Shown: piece by piece, positions 21,091 to 32,458 of the stretch
Numbering within the stretch: position 1 is the stretch's first letter
Layout of the letters: each line of letters starts with the position of its first letter
Program-made: the position numbers and the translations under genes
The notes under the pieces: generated by a model
What the model saw: the letters and a program-made list of their open reading frames with translations, nothing else
Told to the model about the DNA's origin: nothing
The model's database searches: none
From: Astragalus membranaceus
Lineage: Eukaryota; Streptophyta; Magnoliopsida; Fabales; Fabaceae
DNA: 64,000 nucleotides
Direction: 5' to 3'
NCBI GenBank assembly: GCA_039519185.1
Contig: CM076847.1
Span: 76,533,747-76,597,746, forward strand

Positions 21091-21779
21091 CTGTTTCCTA
21101 ATTGCTCATTTTATTTTACATTAAAATAGCAAAACCTAATTATGCTGTGTCATGTTTAATTGCTTTCGATTTTGAAGGTTTTAAATTTAGTGTTTTTACT
21201 GTTGGTTGAATAAACGAAGTTTACGATTGATGTTTTCTCTTTCCTTTTTTAGGAATAAGAATCATAGGATGATTTTGAATCGTTATGCTTGTTTTGTTTA
21301 CATTTTCAGTTAGTGCAGTTACTGAGGAAAGTGTTGTGTTTGAAAACAACACAACTTGTGGTGGTTTTTTTTATGATTGATTTCCTAGACTAATGCAGAC
21401 CCAAAGAAGATTACTCTCATTATGAAAGCTCTGAGGTAATACTATGAAAAGTGCATCATTAAAGCTGTATTGTAGATGTTGCATATAGATAGCATGAAGA
21501 TTGATTGTTTTTACAGAAGTTCAGTACAGAGCTATGCTAGTAAGCTCTCAGGTCTAATATACAATATAATGAGTCTTTTTGTTTGGCTTCCAAATTCAAA
21601 CCATTTTTGTTCAAAATGAACAATACTAAATCAAAGTTATGTCATTTATTTCCCTGCATCAATCGACATCTAGTGAAACATGACAATAAGAATGCTGGCT
21701 TGGCGAAAGATGAAAACGAAAGGGCAATATGAAGCAGATATGAGTTTAGAACCAAAGACAACTAATAATTACCTTTTAC

Positions 21780-22820
21780 CTTCGTTTCTTATGATGGCTA
21801 CAACGCTAGAGCATCCATCTGGTTGCGCTATGATTGTAAATGTCCATGGAAGCGGGTTGGGGGTGGTTTGGCACCTTATTTATTATGTAAGAGTCACACT
21901 ATCTTACCTGATGCTTGTAATTATTATAAGGGGCTCCGATTTATCTAAATTGTTACTGATAATTGTTCCATCTTATTGCATTCAGTGTTCTGTGCCTTTT
22001 TGTTGTGTATCTACTGGCTGGTATGGTTTATCGATATTTCTCCCTTGGGATTTGCGGTATAGAAGTAAGTTCTCACCTGTCCCACATGTCCATTATCCTG
22101 GTAGAGGGTCTATATGGTTACTTTTATTTGTGTCATTTAGGTTGCAAATTGGCTACTTCATAGTTTTTTCGTATATGCTTTGATTAGAAAAAGAAAGAAT
22201 AACCTTTTTCTGTTAGTCATTTGTGGACCATTTCCATTATATTTATGGTAGTTTGACTCAACATTGCACACTGCAAAGCTTCTTGTCCATAGATCATTCT
22301 GGATTCAATAGTTGTCATAGATGTATAGGTAACTTAACCGTCACTACTAAATATTTCTGCATTTCATGCTGAAACTCTTAAAATCATTACTCATTACTGT
22401 TCTTTTTTTTCTCAAGATGGGAAATTGCTTGTTTAAGTGGTTTTATAACGTTTTACAGCGTTAAATGCTAATCCTTCACAATCACAGAGAGCGCTAAAGC
22501 AATCTTTTGTGGTATTTTTCTGGCAATTGGGATTCAAATATGTTTTCATTGACTTTATTTTTCAGATCATCCCCATGAATGCTTGGACTTCTGGATGAGC
22601 TTGCCGAGGAGAATACAGGTAGTCTTCCCCATGAATGCTTCAATTTCAGTATTTCCAATCTGGCAGCAGAGACAATAAGCTTTTAAGGTTGGGAGCTGCA
22701 TTCTTCCTATAACCGTTGTATTCTACTGTGTCTTTGTAGAGCATGCTTACATCTTTGGTGAGAAAGTTTAAGGGACCGTCTGAAGGTCACCGGAGTTCCT
22801 ATTTTCCTATGAACTTCTGA
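21780..22820 (+). pseudogene. Captured 3' end of an ATG27/MRH-like membrane protein gene
   Basis: Exons keep their order and splice sites. About 21800-21888 reads LEHPSGCAMIVNVHGSGLG, followed by a one-base insertion that shifts the frame and a GTAAG donor. 21986-22064 encodes the membrane segment VLCLFVVYLLAGMVYRYFSL and GICGIE, with CAG acceptor and GTAAGT donor. 22566-22618 reads HPHECLDFWMSLPRRIQ. 22740-22820 reads SMLTSLVRKFKGPSEGHRSS, then YFPMNF and a stop. This layout matches the C-terminus of plant autophagy-related protein 27 / mannose-6-phosphate-receptor-like proteins. The luminal domain is missing. The family is recalled, not searched, but the tail is distinctive. Confidence 0.7.
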
Positions 22821-23639
22821 GATTAATTTTTTGCTTCTTGACTTATCTGGTGAATTCGGTACGGATTATCTCGGACAAAAGATGAGCATGCTGCAGAAAA
22901 ACGCATTTCTGATGCCCTACTGATTACCTTTGACGCTTCCTTGATATGGAATATTCTACAGAAATTTTGTAATTCTTGTTCTGACTCTCCCTCCGTGAAT
23001 TTTGTATTTCACATTCTTTTATTCCTCTGTGAAAGGAAACAAGGAGGAGGAAGAGGAAAAGAAAGATAACACAAGAAAGTCTAGTACGATGCAAGTGGAA
23101 AAGAATACTTTTTGCATTTTGAAGATCAATGTTGCTACAAGCATGACAATTATTTTGTGGATTTTATTTTAATTAATGAACAAACATACTTTTTATATTT
23201 TTTGGTTTAGTTTATGTTTCTATATTTTGACTATTAATGACACTTGACATGACTATTAATGAACAAACATACTTGTTAGTTGATGTCTATTTTTTGTATG
23301 TTAAATAAATGTGATATGATTATTAAAATATTGTCTTTGAATGATAGCATTTAAATAAAAGTAACTTATAGGCCACAATTGAAAAAGCGCAGCTTAAAAG
23401 TGGTTCGTAGCTTAAAAGTATTGGACAACAGTTTTTAAACCGTGGCTTAAACTTATAGGCCACGGTTATTTAATTGTGGCCAATTCAAAACCGTGACCGG
23501 AAACTAGACTTATAAACCGTGGCCTGTTTTAATAACTCTGGCCACGGTTTTCATAATTCGTGGCCTAATGTGCCAAAACCGTGGACTAAAGGAATAGGCG
23601 ATGGCCACCTAGACAGGGCCTAAAAAACCGTGGCCAACC

Positions 23640-23745
23640 CGAGGCCTAAAGTTTAGGCCACGGTTTTTTCACTTCTGGCCACGGTTTTGTCACTTCTGGC
23701 CACGGTTTTGTCACTTCTGGCCACGGTTTTTTGTTGTTGCCTAAA
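23640..23745. repeat. CACTA subterminal tandem repeat
   Basis: CACTTCTGGCCACGGTTTTGT repeats three to four times with a period of about 24 bp just inside the right end. In CACTA elements such motifs are transposase-binding sites; that role is inferred here. Confidence 0.8.
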
Positions 23746-23809
23746 CTACTTTTTGCTGTAGTGGCCGGAACTCCAGACTTGGTCCTTTTGCCTCAAACTC
23801 TCTCAATTT

Positions 23810-24330
23810 TACACTGTTCTGCAATATTTCTCTTATATTTGAAATTCACAAGTACACAAAATTTATATGGCACCACACATGAGTTAGTGGAGCTCATTTG
23901 AATTTCACCAATAAATAGAATTTTATTAATAGTGTCTAGATCCCTCATCACTTGTGCAAAAGTTTATCCACTTTCTGGGATGGGTTATGAACAGCAATAA
24001 CAATTATTTGCTAAAGGATTAATACAAAACAAGGGATAAATGCACATGATATTTTTTTGGCAGTGTTCACACCTAGTTGATTTAGAGACTCCCCAAAAGT
24101 AATTGATCAGACATTCAAACACCTCAAGGAGCTAAAACATTTTGCAAAAAATGACACATATGCTACTTATAAGTCTCATAATCCTGCAATTGAGTCTCCC
24201 TGTTGAGCATAACACCAACTTCTCTTTAGCTTTCAAAATTTACAACACAATACGAACGGTGTCTCCATTTGGCTTATATTAATATTCTCGTGACATGAAA
24301 TCACTAGCACGGACATCAACTACCACCACC
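23810..24330. repeat. Shared downstream block without its gene
   Basis: From CACTGTTCTGCAATATTTC through GAGTTAGTGGAGCTCATTTG, TTGTGCAAAAGTTTATCCAC, CACACCTAGTTGATTTAGAG and AAATTTACAACACAATACG this matches the 3' flank of genes C, D and D'. No coding part remains to its left, where the CACTA element now sits. Confidence 0.8.
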
Positions 24331-25099
24331 CTTCCATTGTCAGTGGTCACCACGGACCCTTCTATTGATTATCACAGCTGCGTCCTTTTTATTTAAATTC
24401 TGTTTGAGGTAGTATGCACTCTCCCCACCAATTCGTTTGCTGGAATTTCTAAGATTGCCGAATTCCCCACAAATAGATACAACATTGCATTTTCTGAGTC
24501 GACTATAGAACTTTTATGCATTAGCCCAACACTTGCAGCTACATGTGTTCGACTACATTATGGGTTGAGAGTAACACCTTAAAGTATTAGTCAGCAGGGT
24601 GAAATTCATAGGCTCTTCATTTTTTTTTAGTTTCAATGTCTATCTTTTCTCAATTCCAGATTTTTATTCCTTCCACGGCCATTCTACACCCATCTTCCAG
24701 GTTCATTTGCTAATGTGATAGTAAATAATAATAAATGATCTGAACTAGATAGGACGCAAGGTCACAAGTGGAGGTAATAATAAATGTGTAGGTGATCACA
24801 ATGAGGGTCATGTCTCTTTATAGGTGACGTGAGATGGACACTGGGTGATGCGGATTTTTCTCGAGTGGGTCCTTTGACCATGTGAGTGAGTGTGAGGTTA
24901 GTCGCGTTAGGCGCAAAAGGGGTGAAGCGGTTATGATCATCATGATGAAGATTTTGTCTTCTGTAGCCGCCATTGGATCAAGGTGGGAATCGAGATCGAC
25001 TATTGGATGAGGTCTAGTGTGTATGGTCATCGAAGAGCGAGGCTCTATTTGGGCCTAACATAATGGGCCTATTTAGAGTGGGCCATGGCCCAGTTCGAA
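24331..25099. other. Unassigned DNA
   Basis: No recognisable gene. The stretch 24720-25090 has an LTR-like feel (GTGGGCCATGGCCCAG) but no ends that I can defend. Confidence 0.25.
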
Positions 25100-25102
25100 A
25101 CA

Positions 25103-25200
25103 GTTGTACCTCAAGCCAAAGTTATAAAAGAGCGATAGTTTGGGTTAAGTAGTTGTACCTCAAGCCAAAGTTATAAAAGAGCGATAGTTTGGGTTAAGTT
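25103..25200. repeat. 49-bp tandem duplication
   Basis: AGTTGTACCTCAAGCCAAAG through GAGCGATAGTTTGGGTTAAG occurs twice back to back. Confidence 0.9.
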
Positions 25201-25326
25201 TGGCATTGTTACCTCCGTTAGGCCTTCGAGGTATTTCCACTATAGGGCAAGATTACAATTTCAAAAAGAGTTTAAGAGATTTTACGAGTATTCTATTCAC
25301 GAAAGATTTACAAATCAGAAAGCTTA

Positions 25327-25484
25327 GGGTGTGTTTGGGAGTTTGAAGGGGAGGGGAGGGGGGTTAGGAATAATAGTGCAAATTTTTCAGTAATAGAGAG
25401 AAAAATTATTCCCATCACTAAAGAATTTACACTATTAGTCTCATGTTCTCCCCTCCCCTCCCCTCCAAACTCCCAAACACACCC
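25327..25484. mobile_element. Tourist-like MITE (PIF/Harbinger)
   Basis: 158 bp, from GGGTGTGTTTGGGAGTTTG to its inverted copy CAAACTCCCAAACACACCC, with GGGGAGGGGAGGGG tracts inside each arm. TTA flanks both sides (25324-25326 and 25485-25487), the 3-bp duplication of PIF/Harbinger elements. Confidence 0.9.
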
Positions 25485-26012
25485 TTAAGGTATATAAAGA
25501 AAAAAAAATCTTTCAGAAGAATAAATAATGTATTCTTGGCTCAACTTTGTCTTCGGTTTGCTTGAATGTTCACAATATGTGCAACAAAGTAGAGTTGAGA
25601 ATACTGTCGTTGGGCTTAGACCAATCTCGAAAAGAACCATAGAAACCTAGTCAGAGTTTCTTTAGAAACGGCCAAACCCATAAATGTCAGGTTATGCGCA
25701 GATATCGTATGTGCCACATGCTTTTTCCTTGCAGAAGCAGTGTCGAAGTTCTAACATGGTATGGAGGCCAATTTGAAATACCTTTACGAGGTTATCTAAT
25801 ATGATTTTTGTGCTATATGATATCTTCTTTATTCTATGTTCCTTTTGTTTCTTTGTACAATCGGGATTGGATTGCATAAGGGGTAAGTAGACAACTTGAA
25901 AATACAATAGGGAGACTATTCAACTAATACGAAGATGGGTGACTGTTCTGCATTATATGTATAGTTTGACTCGTTTTTTTATTAGTTTTTCCGAAATTTA
26001 TCTCAATTATAG
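25485..26012. other. Unassigned DNA
   Basis: No gene or element end recognised. Confidence 0.3.
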
Positions 26013-27372
26013 TGTGTTTTAGGATCATAATAGTTTTTGGTCAAAAAAAAGGATCATAATAGTTTTATTTTTTGTTTGTTAGTTGTTAGATTGAGTTTTG
26101 TTTTTCTTTGTGTGTTTTTGAGATACTTAGTACATTTAATTTGCTTGTTTTTTGTTGTTCTTCGCCTAGCTATGACAAGAGTCCACCTAGCGGTTCAACG
26201 GATACAAAAAAGGCAAAAATTCGCTGAGTGACCTGGCATTGGGACTAGCTCGCCAGGTGATGGTGACTGAGTTATGGATCATTGTTTTGTTTCGGGTAGC
26301 CCGACAATGGGTTTGGCTCATCAGGCGATGAGGAAGCCGTTTTTAGCGTTGGTTCTTACCTGAAGCTCGCTAGGCGATGGGATCATCGCCAGGTGATGGT
26401 GAAGTAGTTTTCAGCAATTTTCCTGCAGCTCGCCTGGCGACGCGATTTTCTCGCCAAACGATGGGTCACTTACTCAGGTCATATTTAAGTCTGCAACTTA
26501 AATTTTAGGTCATTCTGATCATTGGGAACAATCTCCGTTTTGCGCTAAGAAGTCCGTGATGGCAAGGATTCGCACTCCGCTAACCTCCATTGATGATTCA
26601 AGCTTGGGAACAAGTCATTAGATGATCAATGTTGTCAGCTTCTCCCTCTAGTTTGAATTTTTCTCTTGTTATTTCTATTTCCATGTCTAGCTAAACTTCT
26701 TATAGTTGAGGATGAGTAACGATTCATGAATCTCTTATATTATTGAATCAAACCTCTATTATTTGAATGAATGTTATGATTTATGTTTCAATCATTGTCC
26801 TTAATGCTTTCTGGGATTTGATCACTCTTGGGATGATTTACGATATGTGATTGTGAATGGAAATTTAAATTAGATATGCTCGAGACTTGAAATTTGTTTA
26901 TCTCTAGTCCAAGAATATTCATTGATATTCAGAATCATAGGAGAACTATTGTTCTTATTGCTTATTTCTTTTTAAGGTCAGCTAAGGAATTAGGGATTTT
27001 TATTAGAAATAAAGGTTCTTTTACCTAAGGAATTAGGATCAGAATATTTATAACAATTCGGTCATAGCTCATAACATAAGTTCAATAACATGTTTTCTTC
27101 GTTAGATATAAGAGTGAAGTAAATTGAAGCTCGTCCCCAACGCTTTTTAATTCATAAAAATTCACACTTGTGTTCTTGTTATCCTGAAAATTAAAATCAC
27201 AAAAATATTTACTTTTTTCACTTTAATTTCTTGTCAAACAAATCTAAATTAGTCCCTTTTCAATTTGGAAGTTAAATTGTTAAATTTATAATTAATAGCA
27301 GTCCCTGAGTTGACACTTGATCTTTCTGTACTATTACATGCAACGATTCAGTACACTTACTGTTATCTGTCA
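26013..27372 (+). mobile_element. Athila-like LTR
   Basis: The 3' end is fixed by a CA at 27371-27372, followed 4 bp later by a primer-binding site. The left end is a guess (a TGTG near 26013). A cluster of CTCGCCAGGCGATG-like motifs lies at 26225-26470. The LTR has about 1.36 kb, in the Athila range. Downstream internal sequence lasts only about 130 bp before it joins an unrelated duplicated segment at about 27503. Confidence 0.55.
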
Positions 27373-27376
27373 AGTT

Positions 27377-27396
27377 TTTGGCGCCTTTGCCGGGGA
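27377..27396 (+). other. Retrotransposon primer-binding site
   Basis: TTTGGCGCCTTTGCCGGGGA resembles the TGGCGCCGTTGCCGGGGA site typical just after Athila/Tat LTRs, with one base changed in the core. Its position 4 bp past a CA end fits. Confidence 0.7.
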
Positions 27397-27502
27397 CTGC
27401 CAAATTTTTATCAGCTAAATTTTTAGTTTCTTGATTAAATTTTAATTTCTGTCATTTTATTTTATTTTTATCTCTTAATCACTTACTTTTGCTCTAACTT
27501 TA

Positions 27503-27720
27503 TTTATGCGAGTCACCACCTCAATTGACCTTCTCGTGACATTCTTCTTCAACCATCTAACCCCATTGGGGATTAATCATATTTCTTTGAAACCTTCAAA
27601 CTGATTTGTGCATAGCACAAACAATTAGAATTATTTTCATCATTTTTGTTATATAATTATTTTGGTTTATGTATCTCGTTAGAGTGTTGTTTTTAAAGAC
27701 TAAAATTAGGGATTTTTAAC
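27503..27720. repeat. Duplicated segment, third copy
   Basis: TTTATTTATGCGAGTCACCA through AGGGATTTTTAACTG matches 33447-33670 and 47056-47278 with few differences. With the copia LTR that follows, it is an older duplication than the 13.6-kb one. Confidence 0.85.
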
Positions 27721-28069
27721 TGTTGGGAGTCCTGGGGAGCACCAGGAGCAACAACAAGCTAATGACCAGGATAAAAAAGAGACTTGGACACCACATCTCC
27801 ATCCAAAATCTTAAGGCATTGAGTGTATGGGCCACCTCTCTTATATATCATTTATTTAACTCATTCCTAGATGATATGGAATTAACCACTCACACTTGAA
27901 TTCTTAACAATCTCTCCCTCAAGTGTGGGTGACCCACATCTCTAGACTTGATCCAAACTAGGATCCACTTCCCGCCCCCCATCATCAAGGCTCCTAACAT
28001 AAACACAACAATCATACCCATACCTTTTGTGTCCAATATGAAGCATGTATGAATCAAAACGTTTTTACC

Positions 28070-28900
28070 ATTGTCTTGGAGACTGATTTAGACCATACAA
28101 AGACTTCTTCAATTTACAAACTAGTCTGGCCCGCACAGTATCACTGAAACATCTTGACTATTCCATGTAAATTTGCTCATCTAGCTTACCGTGAAGAAAT
28201 GTTGTCTCCATATCCATCTGCTCTAAATGCATGTCTCGGCTGGCTTCCAAGGCTAACACTGCCTTGATACAAGTATGTCTAACGACCGGAGAGAAAATCT
28301 CAATAGTCAATCCCCTTCTACTCTGAGTACCCCTTTGCTATATGAAGAGTCTTGAACTTTTCTCCTTCTTTTTCTACTACTGATGGTTTCTCTTGTACAC
28401 CCACTTGCAACCAATAGCCATTTTTCCCTTAGGAAGATGAACAAGCTCCCACATCTCCAAAATTAGTAAGAAGTGTATAAGCTTCCAAGTATTCATATCC
28501 ATATATATCTAGTGTCTTAATCTGGAGGCGCTCTCTATCACTACAGAAGATAATCATCAACTCCACCTGAATCTTCAAGTCCATGGTTGATTTCAGAATT
28601 AGAGCCTGGTTCGGCTTGTGGTTCAGGTACTGACCGCAAATTGCTCACTGTTGACGATTCAATATGCACCTGAATCACCTTATTGTTGGAAGTTTCCCCT
28701 TTAGATGCTGTCACATCTATTGCAATTGACTGCTTCAACACACACTGCTCATCAAAGACAACATCTCTATTGATTACCATATCTTTGAAACAAGGATCCA
28801 CTTCTCGCTTCCCCATCAAGCTGAACCATGGCTCTAATACCACATGTTGGGGAGCACCAGGAGCGACAGCGAGCAAATGACCCGGACCACCAAGGGACTT
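28070..28900 (-). pseudogene. Copia pol remnant (integrase end and RT core)
   Basis: The minus strand near 28865-28545 includes INRDVVFDEQCVLKQ, the integrase-RT linker seen in copia elements. Near 28290-28075 it reads LEQMDMETTFLHGKLDEQIY, a stop, then VCKLKKSLYGLNQSP, the central part of a copia reverse transcriptase. The segment between and after is lost; in-frame stops are present. Confidence 0.8.
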
Positions 28901-28952
28901 GGATACCACATCTCAACCCAAAACCTTAAGGCATTGAGTATATGGGTAACCT

Positions 28953-28953
<1 letters not shown>

Positions 28954-29017
<64 letters not shown>
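28954..29017. repeat. (TA)n microsatellite inside the copia LTR
   Basis: About 32 TA repeats in the 5' LTR; the sister LTR at 27721 has only TATATATC at this place. It grew after insertion. Confidence 0.95.
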
Positions 29018-29019
<2 letters not shown>

Positions 29020-29177
29020 TTTGTTTAACTCATTCCTAGTCGATATGGAATTAACCACTCACACTTGAATTCCTAACTCTAAGAACGTGGAGGCGTGAAG
29101 AGTTCGTTGTCGATTGCCTTTACTTAACACTCTTTGGAGTAGTCCAAGATCTCACAATGGAGAGACAAAATCCTTTC

Positions 29178-29400
29178 ACTAGTGCAAATTTAACATTAAA
29201 AAGCACCATTTAGCATCGGTTGTTTGAACACCCGATGCTAAATGTAGATGTGGTGACAATTTTGCAATTAAATGGAACTTTTCAGGTTTTGCGCCTACAA
29301 TTAACATCGGTTGTTTAAACAATCGATAAGACTAGCATCGATTGTTTAAACAACCGATGTTAAATGTGTATCTCAAACACATTTAGCATCGGGTGTTTTA
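29178..29400 (+). mobile_element. CACTA element 5' end
   Basis: CACTAGTGCAAATTTAACAT is followed by repeated TTTAGCATCGGTTGTTT and inverted AAACAACCGATGCTAAA-type motifs, the layout of a CACTA subterminal region. I did not find the matching TTTGCACTAGTG end in the window, so the element is cut or very decayed. Confidence 0.6.
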
Positions 29401-30280
29401 TGCGAAAAGTCCCCTTTTATTTTTTTCTATCTCCATCCCAGATACACTCTCGCCCTATCAACTCTCTCTTTCTCTGAACCTCTCTCACTCTCCCCTCTCC
29501 CACCCTGGAACCTCCTGTCTCCTCCACTTTCCTCCGCCCTCCTCCAGCCTCCGTGCTCACTTACGACCTCCTCTTCTTTGTTCCTTCTCACTCTTCGTCA
29601 CCCACCACGCTTCCTCCTTAAAATCGACCACCATCACCAGAAAAAAGAGAAAAGGTCTTCTTCTTTTTCCTCAAAGGTAAGTTTTCTTCTTCTATTTTAC
29701 TTCTAATCTACTTCTAATTAACACAAAAGCCCTAATTTTTTATTAGCTCGAAAACCTAACCCCTTCTTCCTAATTTGACAGCGTCAATCTGAACCCTAAC
29801 CCTCTTCTTAATTTAACAACTTCATTTGTCCCTCATGCTTCATTATTTTGTTGGAATCTTAATTTTAAATGTGAGAGTATTTGTGGTTGATAATGATTAT
29901 CATTGTTGCAAGTTTCAAATGATGGGTTGGATGAAGAAGTCATGCGCAAAGTACTTGATTACTACCTTGAAACCATGCGTGTGGTAGGGCCGTCGGATAC
30001 AACTTGCAATTTATTATTCTTTTCACTCAAATTCCTATGTTGTTGTGCTACAACCAATCGAATGCTAAGCTGCACTTCGGGTCCCACTTTTTCTTTTATC
30101 TATATTGTTGTGTTAAAAATATAAAAGATATTTCTGTATAGGCACAAAATATTCTATTATTTTTTTTCTATATTTCACAACCAGTTTGTTCTATTCGTTT
30201 TTGAATAACTGATTTAGATAAAAAATATAATTAGGTACGTAACAAAGTACCTAAAGCCTAATACTAATTAGTGTTTTTCA
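29401..30280. other. Probable interior of the CACTA element; captured 5' leader?
   Basis: A long pyrimidine-rich stretch (29440-29680, CTCTCT/CCTCC) ends in AAAGGTAAG, which looks like a plant leader exon with a splice donor. At 29903 an open stretch reads NDGLDEEVMRKVLDYYLETM; I do not recognise it. Possibly a captured host gene start. Confidence 0.35.
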
Positions 30281-30800
30281 AGGTACTTTAAAGTCTATAA
30301 AAAAATTAAATGGGGTACTTTAACATCTAGAAATTTTTTAGATATTCAAATGCTCGTTCCTCAATAACCGGTTTGTAATAAAAAAATTATATTTTTTTGA
30401 CAAACTACGTAAAGTATGTTGCTAAGCAATGTGTTGTGTGGTGCGTTTGGAAAAAAATTTAACTATTGAAATACTCAAAGTCTGTTCCTTAATAACTAAT
30501 TTTATGAACAAAAATAAAAATTATGTGACAAAATACATAAAGTGCGACGTTGGACAGTGTATTCTGGGATACATTAGAGTCGAGAAAATTTTTTAGATGT
30601 TTTAATACGCGAAGTTTGTTCCTCAAAAACTAGTTGTAACAAAAAAAAATATTTTTGTGACAAGTTATGTGAAGTGAGATGCTAAGCAGTGTGTTTTAGG
30701 GTACTCTAACGTTCAGAAAAAAATTTAACCGTTTAACTACGCGAAATTCATTTCTCAGTAACCAATTTTGTGAAAAAATTAATTTCGTGTCAAAATATAT
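30281..30800. repeat. Degenerate tandem repeat, about 125-bp unit
   Basis: Around four copies of a unit containing GTTCCTCAA(T/A)AAC, AAATTATGTGACAAA, GTGAGATGCTAAGCAGTGTG and GAAAAAAATTTAACC. Copies differ considerably, so the array is old. Non-coding. Confidence 0.65.
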
Positions 30801-31087
30801 AAAATACAACTCACCACTTCAAAAAAAACAATTTATTTTTTATACTTTTTTCCTTATATTTGCATTTCTTCTTACGTTTATTTTTTTGCGAGTACTCGCT
30901 CTAAACTATCCCCCTTTCTTTGTTTCTTTAATGAGTCCCGCCGACCCCTTTTTTTATAACTCTTATTTTGACCGTTTCACACCAACAGGTATTAGAAGGA
31001 AACTTAAAATTGGTGTTTATATTTTTATCTTTTTTTATACGAGTATTGCGTTGCAGCATTTACTCCCGCAGGAACTTTAGCCACATT

Positions 31088-31855
31088 TACAATAGAACCT
31101 TTATCATCTTCTTTCAACTTTGTATAGGTACTTCTATTTTATTGGTAGTTTTCACCCAACCTTTCATGATACCCCACGTATTTCACTTTCTAATTGTGTT
31201 TTCTTTGCTGTAATGCAACCACGTTAATTGACAACTAAATCGGTGGCCACTTTCCAAGAAGAATCACTCACTCCTCATACTCCTGTTACACCTTTTCTTC
31301 CTTTTCCTAAGGCCATTTTTCTTCATTCGTTGGCATTACTATCTTCTCACTCCTTATTCACAACCAGCATAAGCTACGAACAATTTCTAACTCTCTCTCT
31401 CTCTCTCTCAACCTCTCATTCTCTCTAATATTCTCATCAACTCCAGCCTCCTTTGAGCAATTGAAGCACATAATCTCCATCCTTTAAATCAAATCTTTAT
31501 ATCCATCTAATTAGATAACCAAAAGGAGACCCCTTGAAGTTGAACCACTTTTTGGTATCCATCTAATTAGATATTCATCAATGTTACAATAAACCACGCA
31601 CTACCCACAAGAACGGAAACATTTACAATTGAAAACCTTATCATCTTCTTTCAACTTTGTATGATTTCTTTTTTTTATGGGTGGTTTTCATCCAGCTCTG
31701 TATAATACCCGCGTGTTTCACTTTCTAATTACGTTGTTTTTGCAGTCATGTGACCACATTTATTGGCAACTAAATTAGTGTCCACTTTCCAAGAATAATC
31801 ACGCACCGCTCATCTTCTGTTACACATTTTCTTTCCCTTCGTAAGGCCATCTTCT
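31088..31855. repeat. Direct duplication, about 230 bp, 536 bp apart
   Basis: 31088-31315 and 31624-31855 share TTATCATCTTCTTTCAACTTTG, TTTCACTTTCTAATT, CCACTTTCCAAGAA, and end in AAGGCCAT. The second copy ends exactly at the left edge of the 13.6-kb duplication. Confidence 0.75.
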
Positions 31856-31919
31856 CTAATAGTTAAATAAAATAAATTATGTTACATGCAAGATATAATG
31901 GGGTTAATATAGAGAAGGT

Positions 31920-32458
31920 CAGTGGCGGATACAGGGTGTGGTATATGGGGGCATTTGCCCCCACCAACAAAAAAAATTAAAATACAAACATATCATAAAA
32001 TTTTATTTGCCCCCATTAAAAAATTGACTTTGCCCCATTAGTATCTAATTATTCAAACACATGAGTGTAACTCATAATAGTACACAATCCCAAGAAAAAA
32101 AATAGAAATTGCTTCTAGCAACTACAGCTGTTAAAGATGTTTCTATGCATTCCGTTTTGTGACGAATGAACCGTCTAATCATGAGAGATGATAGTTGAAT
32201 AATTCTTTGGTTACATATACTAAGAGAGATAATTTTTTTATAGTATTGACAATGAAAATATCATGTTACATTTTTAGAATATGAAAATATCTAAATAATT
32301 AATGTAGTTAGTAGAAGCTTGGATATCTTTTTTGGAGTTTTTTCTTGACATATGTAATCGTGTATTTTCCGAAATTTTTTAATATTTTTCTTTTGATAAA
32401 TACTTTAGAGAAATTATTTTCTTGCCCCCATTGATAAAATTTTCTGGATTCGCCACTG
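31920..32458. mobile_element. hAT-like element, unit 1
   Basis: The ends CAGTGGCGGATACAG and CTGGATTCGCCACTG are inverted repeats. AGAAGGT flanks both sides (31913-31919 and 32459-32465), a 7-bp match where hAT elements normally give 8. 539 bp with no coding sequence. Confidence 0.75.

Larger units (their letters stand above)
20436..23763 (+). mobile_element. CACTA element with captured host exons
   Basis: It starts CACTACAACATTT and ends TTGCTGTAGTG. The 3-bp flanks are GCC (20433-20435) and GCC (23764-23766), the target duplication length of CACTA elements. Both subterminal regions are packed with GGCCACGGTTTT-type repeats in both orientations (20455-20650 and 23370-23745). No TNPA/TNPD-like transposase was found. 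The inside instead carries two host gene pieces on the plus strand, at 20917-21090 and 21800-22820. It is a non-autonomous, gene-capturing CACTA element that is structurally complete. Confidence 0.9.
27721..29076 (-). mobile_element. Internally deleted Ty1/copia element
   Basis: Two LTRs in minus orientation: 3' LTR 27721-27909 and 5' LTR 28845-29076, both bounded by TGTTGGG and CTAAC(A) on the plus strand. Beside the 5' LTR the minus strand has TGGTATTAGAGCC, close to the initiator-Met primer site. Beside the 3' LTR it has a polypurine tract, GAGGGAGAGATT. Only about 930 bp lies between them, so gag, protease and most of pol are gone. The 5' LTR was lengthened by a (TA)n run. A clear deletion derivative. 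Confidence 0.8.

Noticed and set aside
28844..29068. Frame with alternating Ile-Tyr
   Set aside because: It is the (TA)n run in a copia LTR.
30787..31213. Two hydrophobic frames rich in Phe and Ile
   Set aside because: AT-rich, no family resemblance, overlapping each other; likely chance.
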